From: an uncultured Veillonella sp.
GTDB taxonomy: Bacteria; Bacillota; Negativicutes; Veillonellales; Veillonellaceae
Direction of reading: 5' to 3'
Length of the DNA: 12,029 nucleotides
Assembly (NCBI GenBank): GCA_934216375.1
Contig: CAKQBP010000022.1
Location: forward strand, 1-12,029
Shown: one piece after another, positions 7,943-12,029 of the stretch
Layout: every line of letters begins with the position of its first letter
How positions within the stretch are numbered: the first letter of the stretch is position 1
Program-made: the position numbers and the translations under genes
The notes under the pieces: model-generated
Seen by the model: the letters and a program-made list of their open reading frames with translations, nothing else
Database searches by the model: none
What the model was told of the DNA's origin: nothing

Positions 7943-8755
7943 TTATAAAAGATTATCTTCAATCCAATGGGCTACTCCATCGTCATTATGATGGCCACAA
8001 ATTGTATGAGCCACAGATTTTACATGATCTGTAGCGTTTTCAACAGCTACAGAGTAACCTGTTTTACGTAGCATAGAAATATCATTTTCTGCATTACCAA
8101 AAGAAACGATATGTTCTAAACTAATATGATTATCTAAAGCTAGTTGTGTCAAAGCACGCCCCTTTGACACATTAAGGGCAACGATTTCTAAAAAGTCTTT
8201 TTGGCTACGAACTAGATTAACCAAATCGCCCACTTCAGGAGTCAAAGTATCAATAATTTGATCAATCCCCTCTACTGTATCAATAGCGATTAGCTTATTT
8301 GGTTCAGACTCTAAAGTATATAACCCATCACCTAAAAACTCTGCTTTCGCTCCCGTTTGAACTTCATAGAGATCGGACTGCCACGTTTTATGATGACATA
8401 GCAAATGATCATCTATATAAGATTGTATATGCCAATCATATTGTTTTGCTAATTCATAAATACGCTGTACAGCCTCAACAGAAACGGTCTGCTCAAATAG
8501 TTTACACCCTGTTTCCAATTCTTGAATGAGTCCTCCAGAGAACAAAATCATCGGTACATTACCAAGCTTTAATGCCTGCCCAATGGGCTTAGCCGTTTGA
8601 TACATCCGTCCCGTAGCAATGGTAACAACGATGCCCCTTTGCTGTAAACGATGTAACACATCTACTGTATAGTCAGATACAGTATTATCACTGCGTACCA
8701 AGGTTTCATCACAATCGATGGCAACCATTTTAATATGAGAAAAAGAAGGATTCAT
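7943..8755 (-). CDS. Cof-type HAD-IIB family phosphatase
   Basis: This 270-residue protein belongs to the haloacid dehalogenase superfamily, Cof subfamily, whose members dephosphorylate sugar phosphates, flavin or cofactor phosphates. Motif I is DCDET at 14-18, with nucleophile Asp14 and acid/base Asp16. Motif II is TIATGR at 45-50. Lys198 (SKGRAL) is the motif III lysine, and SFGNAENDISML (218-229) is motif IV, with Asp225 for magnesium. The middle (about 85-190) is the type IIB cap that sets substrate choice, which cannot be read from sequence. Motif I has Glu where most relatives have Gly or Asp (DxDGT or DxDDT). AGGAGG five bases before the ATG supports the start. It is the first gene of the rapZ operon; a link to amino-sugar or envelope precursor phosphates is only a guess. 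Confidence 0.93.
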   Translation of the reverse strand: MNPSFSHIKMVAIDCDETLVRSDNTVSDYTVDVLHRLQQRGIVVTIATGRMYQTAKPIGQALKLGNVPMILFSGGLIQELETGCKLFEQTVSVEAVQRIYELAKQYDWHIQSYIDDHLLCHHKTWQSDLYEVQTGAKAEFLGDGLYTLESEPNKLIAIDTVEGIDQIIDTLTPEVGDLVNLVRSQKDFLEIVALNVSKGRALTQLALDNHISLEHIVSFGNAENDISMLRKTGYSVAVENATDHVKSVAHTICGHHNDDGVAHWIEDNLL

Positions 8756-8790
8756 GTTTGCCTCCTTTATAGAAATTTTAAATACTCTTT

Positions 8791-8799
8791 ATTATACCA
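8791..8799 (-). promoter_or_regulatory. Extended -10 promoter of the HAD-rapZ-yvcK-whiA operon
   Basis: The minus strand reads TGGTATAAT: a perfect -10 hexamer (8796-8791) with the upstream TG of an extended -10 element. No good -35 lies 16-18 bases upstream, as often occurs with extended -10 promoters. Transcription should start near 8784, about 28 nt before the HAD gene start. An imperfect inverted repeat (8843-8825) sits at about -41 to -59 and could bind a regulator, but the support is weak. Confidence 0.7.
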
Positions 8800-8982
8800 T
8801 TAATAGTGGCTATATAGATAGAAATTAGCGGTAATAACCCTAATAATGACAAGAAAGTTTACTCATGAAATTTCCATTAAATGAAAAATCATCTATTTTC
8901 GATAAATCATTCTATATTAATTAAATAGACGGCATTAATGAAACACTATATAAAAAGCCTCATATTATTTTATATTAAACAC

Positions 8983-9010
8983 AAAAAGAGACTCCCGAAG
9001 GAGTCTCTTT
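8983..9010 (-). terminator. Terminator of the downstream ompM gene (UUCG loop)
   Basis: An 11-bp perfect stem (9010-9000 with 8995-8985, arm AAAGAGACTCC) carries a C(UUCG)G tetraloop and runs into a U tract. It lies about 20 nt after the ompM stop. The same hairpin follows the upstream paralogue at 10777-10752. Confidence 0.95.
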
Positions 9011-9029
9011 CGTATGAGTAACTATCAAA

Positions 9030-10235
9030 TTAGAATTTGTAGTTAAGGTCTGCACGGTAGAAGTCAGCTTTATCATTACCGTTTTGATCTTTCCAATCAA
9101 AACCGTAGTTAGCTGTTAAGCCTACGTTGTTTTGCAATGCATAGTCAACAGTTGCCATCCAACCTTTAGCATCTGTAGTGTAGATGTGGTTGTAAGTAGT
9201 ATCAATGATAGGAGCATTTTCTTTTGCGTTGAAGTATTGACCTTTTACGCCCCAAGTACCTTGTTTTTTGATGTCGTAGTTACCATAACCTACGCCTGCT
9301 GTCCAAGCTTGAGATTCTTCAAGGCTAGAAGCTTTCAACCATTCGCCACCAATCCAAATTTTATCGAAGTTAGCATCAGCATTGAAACCATATACGTTTC
9401 TAACATCATCATCTTGGTTAATACGGTCATAGAAACCACCAACCATAGCATGTTTACCAACTTTACCATTAACATTTACGATAAGATCAGTAACATTTTC
9501 CTCTTTAGTCAAGCCAGCTGCATCGCCAGATACCATGTAACCGTATGCAGCTTGAGCCATAATTTTGTCGTTACCAACGTTCAATTGAGCACCGTCGAAA
9601 GTACCATCAAATGCTAAGCCGCCACCAACAACTTGACCAAAACGACCAGCTTTCAAGGATACGCGTTCGCCGAATTTGTGGTTAACATAAGCGCGGTCGA
9701 TTTGAGCGTCTGCTTTACCTTCAGTTCTGGAGTCACCCAATTCGAAGTTACCAGATGTCAAACGAACAACTGCATCAGTGCGATCGTTTACTTTTGCGTT
9801 GAATTGTACACGTGCACGAGCGTCGAATTTGGATTTAGCATGTTCAGCATCTTTATAACGAAGACGAGCATCACCAGTAACTTTTACGTTACCAACACGG
9901 TCTTCCAAACGAGCTACACGAACGCCCAAGTTGTTCAATTCGTTAGAAAATTCATCAGCCAAACGGTTGATCATAGCTTGTTGTTCTGCGTTAGCGCGGT
10001 CTTGGTTAGCCATAGCTTTAGCTACCATTTGAGCCATTTCATAACGAGTGATGTTGTTTTGGCCTTTGAAAGTACCATCAGGATAACCGTTAACGATACC
10101 AGCGTTTGCCAATTGAGAAACTGCTTGGTATGCCCAAGAATCTGGAGTTACGTCGGAGAATGGGTTAGCTGCGAAAGCTGTAGTTACACCCAAAACTGCT
10201 GTTGCTGCAAAGATTGCTGCGAATTGTTTTTTCAT
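9030..10235 (-). CDS. ompM: OmpM-type outer membrane porin with SLH domain (downstream copy)
   Basis: OmpM proteins are trimeric beta-barrel porins of Negativicutes whose periplasmic SLH domain binds polyamine-modified peptidoglycan. They thus act both as pore and as the main outer-membrane tether. Residues 1-22 are a signal peptide (MKK, hydrophobic core, AFA). Residues about 24-76 are one SLH domain (NPFSDVTPDSWAYQAV, NGYPDGTFKG, ITRYEMAQM). A helical connector, about 78-113, ends in RVARLEDRVG. From about 116 to 401 is an alternating strand pattern ending in a C-terminal Phe (ADLNYKF), typical of barrels. AGAAGGA lies 8 nt before the ATG. It differs from the upstream copy mainly in short polar stretches that look like loops. 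Its promoter and terminator suggest monocistronic transcription. Numbering as ompM1 or ompM2 is not decided here. Confidence 0.96.
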   Translation of the reverse strand: MKKQFAAIFAATAVLGVTTAFAANPFSDVTPDSWAYQAVSQLANAGIVNGYPDGTFKGQNNITRYEMAQMVAKAMANQDRANAEQQAMINRLADEFSNELNNLGVRVARLEDRVGNVKVTGDARLRYKDAEHAKSKFDARARVQFNAKVNDRTDAVVRLTSGNFELGDSRTEGKADAQIDRAYVNHKFGERVSLKAGRFGQVVGGGLAFDGTFDGAQLNVGNDKIMAQAAYGYMVSGDAAGLTKEENVTDLIVNVNGKVGKHAMVGGFYDRINQDDDVRNVYGFNADANFDKIWIGGEWLKASSLEESQAWTAGVGYGNYDIKKQGTWGVKGQYFNAKENAPIIDTTYNHIYTTDAKGWMATVDYALQNNVGLTANYGFDWKDQNGNDKADFYRADLNYKF

Positions 10236-10272
10236 AGTTGAATTCCTTCTTTCTGAAAAAAATAGAAAATAA

Positions 10273-10293
10273 AATGTTACAAGTCATAACATT
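10273..10293 (-). promoter_or_regulatory. AU-rich hairpin in the downstream ompM leader
   Basis: AATGTTA and TAACATT form a 7-bp stem with a 7-nt loop in the ompM leader, followed on the minus strand by a U-rich stretch before the ribosome site. It could act as a weak attenuator or an mRNA-stabilising structure, but the stem is AU-only apart from one pair. Confidence 0.25.
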
Positions 10294-10400
10294 CACATTC
10301 TACTCGTTCTTCAGATTAAGAATGTATAGGAGTGTCCATGTTTCCTCACCATATTCTACATCGAAGATCTTCATTTCATGTATATATCATGACCTGTACG

Positions 10401-10413
10401 GTGATAGTATCAC
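10401..10413. promoter_or_regulatory. Perfect 13-bp palindrome over the ompM -10 element
   Basis: GTGATA-G-TATCAC is a perfect inverted repeat with 6-bp arms that coincides with the -10 hexamer. This is the position of a repressor operator. The wider sequence resembles half of the Rex or CRP/FNR pattern (TTGTGA...TCAC), but the spacing is one base short, so no regulator is named. Confidence 0.35.
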
Positions 10414-10432
10414 AACCTTTTTTCTATGTAAA
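10404..10432 (-). promoter_or_regulatory. Sigma-70 type promoter of the downstream ompM gene
   Basis: On the minus strand, TTTACA (10432-10427) and TACTAT (10409-10404) are 17 bases apart, and TG occurs one base before the -10, so the element is also extended. Each hexamer is close to consensus. The start near 10397 gives a leader of about 160 nt, long for a porin. It shows that this copy can be transcribed independently of the upstream one. Confidence 0.8.
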
Positions 10433-10444
10433 GCCTTAACACCT

Positions 10445-10468
10445 ATATTCAGCCTTATTACTGAATAT
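10445..10468. promoter_or_regulatory. Inverted repeat upstream of the ompM -35 element
   Basis: ATATTCAG and CTGAATAT form perfect 8-bp arms separated by 8 bases, ending 12 bp upstream of the -35. It could be a regulator site or, in RNA, a hairpin, but there is no U run after it on the minus strand, so it is not a terminator. Confidence 0.35.
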
Positions 10469-10479
10469 TATCTATTTTA

Positions 10480-10740
10480 AAAATTTCATGAATGCAGTAA
10501 AAATCTAACTTCATGAACGTTTTTTCATTTTATAGTTTTATACAAAAGAAATTTTTTATCAGATTTAAAAGCCTAACATTATATTAATAAAACTAATTAT
10601 ATTAACATTCATTTATTAATATAAAAAATAAAATTATAAACTATATTATCATTATATTTATTTGTTAAAAAAGAATATCCTACTCACGCTCTATGTTAAA
10701 TTGATAATACTCTAGGATGTCCACCGTGTATATTAATCTT
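10480..10740. other. AT-rich intergenic stretch without a recognisable gene
   Basis: Between the upstream ompM terminator and the downstream ompM promoter region lies very AT-rich DNA with runs of TTAATATAA-type sequence. I see no credible reading frame with a ribosome site on either strand. The palindrome TTCATGAA occurs twice (10485-10492 and 10510-10517), 25 bp apart. The stretch may act as promoter-proximal curved DNA or regulator-binding space; nothing else is supported. Confidence 0.6.
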
Positions 10741-10749
10741 CAAACTACA

Positions 10750-10777
10750 AAAAAGAGACTCCCGAAGGAGTCTCTTT
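10750..10777 (-). terminator. Terminator of the upstream ompM gene (UUCG loop)
   Basis: This is the same 11-bp stem and C(UUCG)G tetraloop found after the other copy (10777-10767 with 10762-10752), followed by a U tract. It begins about 20 nt after the stop and should separate the two porin transcripts. Confidence 0.95.
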
Positions 10778-10796
10778 CATATGATTAACTATCAAA

Positions 10797-12008
10797 TTAG
10801 AATTTGTAGTTAAGGTCAGCACGGTAGAAGTTATCTAATTTATCACCGTTTTGTTCTTTCCAGTTGAAGCCGTAGTTAGCGGACAAGCCTACGTTGTTTT
10901 GTAAAGCGTAGTCAATGGAAGCCATCCAACCTTTAGCGTCTGTAGTGTAGATGTGGTTGTAAGTTGTATCTACGATTGGAGCATTTTCTTTTGCATTGAA
11001 GTATTGACCATAAACACCCCAAGTACCTTGTTTTTTGATGTCGTAGTTACCAAAACCTACGCCTGCAGTCCAAGCTTGAGATTTGTCTACATGGGAATCT
11101 CTCAACCATTCGCCACCAACCCAAACTTTGTCGAAGTTAGCATCAACGTTGAAACCGTATACATTTTTGTAATCATTATCAGAATCTTGGTTTACGCGAT
11201 CATAGAAACCACCAACCATAGTGTGTTTACCTACTTTACCAGTTAAGCCAAGGTAAGTGTTAGTTACGTTTTGTTCTTTAGTCAAGCCAGCTGCTTCGCC
11301 GGATACCATGTAACCGTAAGCTGCTTGAGCCATAATTTTGTCGTTACCAACGTTCAATTGAGCACCATCAAAAGTACCATCAAATGCTAAACCGCCACCG
11401 ATAACTTGGTTAAAACGACCAGCTTTCAAGGATACGCGTTCGCCAAATTTGTGGTTAACATATGCGCGGTCGATTTGAGCGTCTGCATTACCACCAGTAG
11501 TGGAGTTACCCAATTCGAAGTTACCAGAAGTCAAACGAACTACAGCATCTGTACGATCGTTAACTTTTGCATTGAATTGTACACGTGCACGAGCATCGAA
11601 TTTGGATTTACCATCTTCAGTGTCACGGTAACGAAGACGAGCATCACCAGTAACTTTTACGTTACCAACGCGGTCTTCCAAGCGAGCTACACGAACACCC
11701 AAGTTGTTCAATTCGTTGGAGAATTCATCAGCCAAACGGTTAATCATAGCTTGTTGTTCAGCGTTAGCGCGGTCTTGGTTAGCCATAGCTTTAGCTACCA
11801 TTTGAGCCATTTCGTAACGAGTGATGTTATTTTGGCCTTTGAAAGTACCATCTGGGTAACCATTGATAACACCAGCGTTAGCCAATTGAGAAACTGCTTG
11901 GTATGCCCAAGAATCTGGAGTTACGTCGGAGAATGGGTTAGCTGCGAATGCAGTAGTTACACCCAAAACTGCTGTTGCTGCAAAGATTGCTGCGAATTGT
12001 TTTTTCAT
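10797..12008 (-). CDS. ompM: OmpM-type outer membrane porin with SLH domain (upstream copy)
   Basis: This 403-residue paralogue has the same plan: signal peptide to about residue 22, SLH domain at 24-76, helical connector, then a beta-barrel ending in Phe. Over residues 1-125 it differs from the other copy only by swapping Ile-Val for Val-Ile at 47-48. Beyond that, changes cluster in short segments: about 127-134, 173-180, 250-260, 278-283 (a two-residue length difference), 305-312 and near 390. Roughly 45 to 48 positions differ in all. The 21 bases upstream of the start, including the AGAAGGA site, are identical to those of the other copy. Its promoter lies beyond the window end. The pair most likely arose by tandem duplication; the shared N-terminus would keep peptidoglycan binding while loop-like parts diverge. 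Confidence 0.96.
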   Translation of the reverse strand: MKKQFAAIFAATAVLGVTTAFAANPFSDVTPDSWAYQAVSQLANAGVINGYPDGTFKGQNNITRYEMAQMVAKAMANQDRANAEQQAMINRLADEFSNELNNLGVRVARLEDRVGNVKVTGDARLRYRDTEDGKSKFDARARVQFNAKVNDRTDAVVRLTSGNFELGNSTTGGNADAQIDRAYVNHKFGERVSLKAGRFNQVIGGGLAFDGTFDGAQLNVGNDKIMAQAAYGYMVSGEAAGLTKEQNVTNTYLGLTGKVGKHTMVGGFYDRVNQDSDNDYKNVYGFNVDANFDKVWVGGEWLRDSHVDKSQAWTAGVGFGNYDIKKQGTWGVYGQYFNAKENAPIVDTTYNHIYTTDAKGWMASIDYALQNNVGLSANYGFNWKEQNGDKLDNFYRADLNYKF

Positions 12009-12029
12009 AGTTGAATTCCTTCTTTCTGA

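Noticed and set aside
9633..10241. Plus-strand open frame of about 200 codons antisense to ompM, also present opposite the second copy (11406-12014)
   Set aside because: Its presence in both copies simply follows from the near-identical porin DNA. The translation is Cys/Ser/Thr-rich without a recognisable domain, and no start signals are seen.
10401..10416. Possible Rex or CRP/FNR site on the ompM promoter
   Set aside because: The half-sites resemble TTGTGA and TCAC, but the gap is one base too short and the outer bases do not match, so no specific regulator is supported.
10238..10480. Plus-strand 80-codon frame upstream of the downstream ompM
   Set aside because: It overlaps the ompM promoter and leader, has no ribosome site, and its translation is unremarkable.

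Overview
The window looks like a chromosomal piece of a diderm Firmicute of the class Negativicutes, most likely Veillonella. The evidence is two outer-membrane porins with an N-terminal SLH domain (OmpM type, the outer-membrane tether typical of this class), Gram-positive-type loci (rapZ-yvcK-whiA and a PyrR-type pyr attenuator), low GC and strong AGGAGG ribosome sites. The assignment comes from gene content; no database was searched. Every supported gene lies on the minus strand, so transcription runs from high to low coordinates.

Porin region (12029 down to 8985): two ompM paralogues in tandem, roughly 88% identical by hand count. Each ends in the same UUCG-loop terminator. The downstream copy has its own well-formed promoter and a leader of about 160 nt. 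Inverted repeats lie on and just upstream of that promoter, and the rest of the gap is very AT-rich and apparently non-coding. The promoter of the upstream copy lies outside the window.

rapZ-whiA operon (8799 down to 1524): an extended -10 promoter precedes a Cof-type HAD phosphatase, then rapZ, yvcK, whiA and a 1015-residue exported protein with a helix of about 490 charged residues. Three of the gaps are exactly 12 nt, the other is 15 nt, and a strong hairpin terminator closes the unit. rapZ, yvcK and whiA form a widely conserved block linked to cell-envelope precursor metabolism and cell division. The last gene is the unusual member: a secreted, extremely long helical protein where some Firmicutes carry crh.

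Pyrimidine region (1491 down to 1): a consensus promoter, a leader of about 175 nt with a PyrR-binding motif, an antiterminator and a terminator, then pyrB (complete) overlapping pyrC (cut by the window edge). These encode steps two and three of UMP synthesis. The leader should close transcription when UMP/UTP is plentiful.

Most of the window is core metabolism. The least explained items are the long-helix exported protein, the regulatory DNA before the downstream ompM, and the porin pair with near-identical N-termini and divergent loop-like segments.
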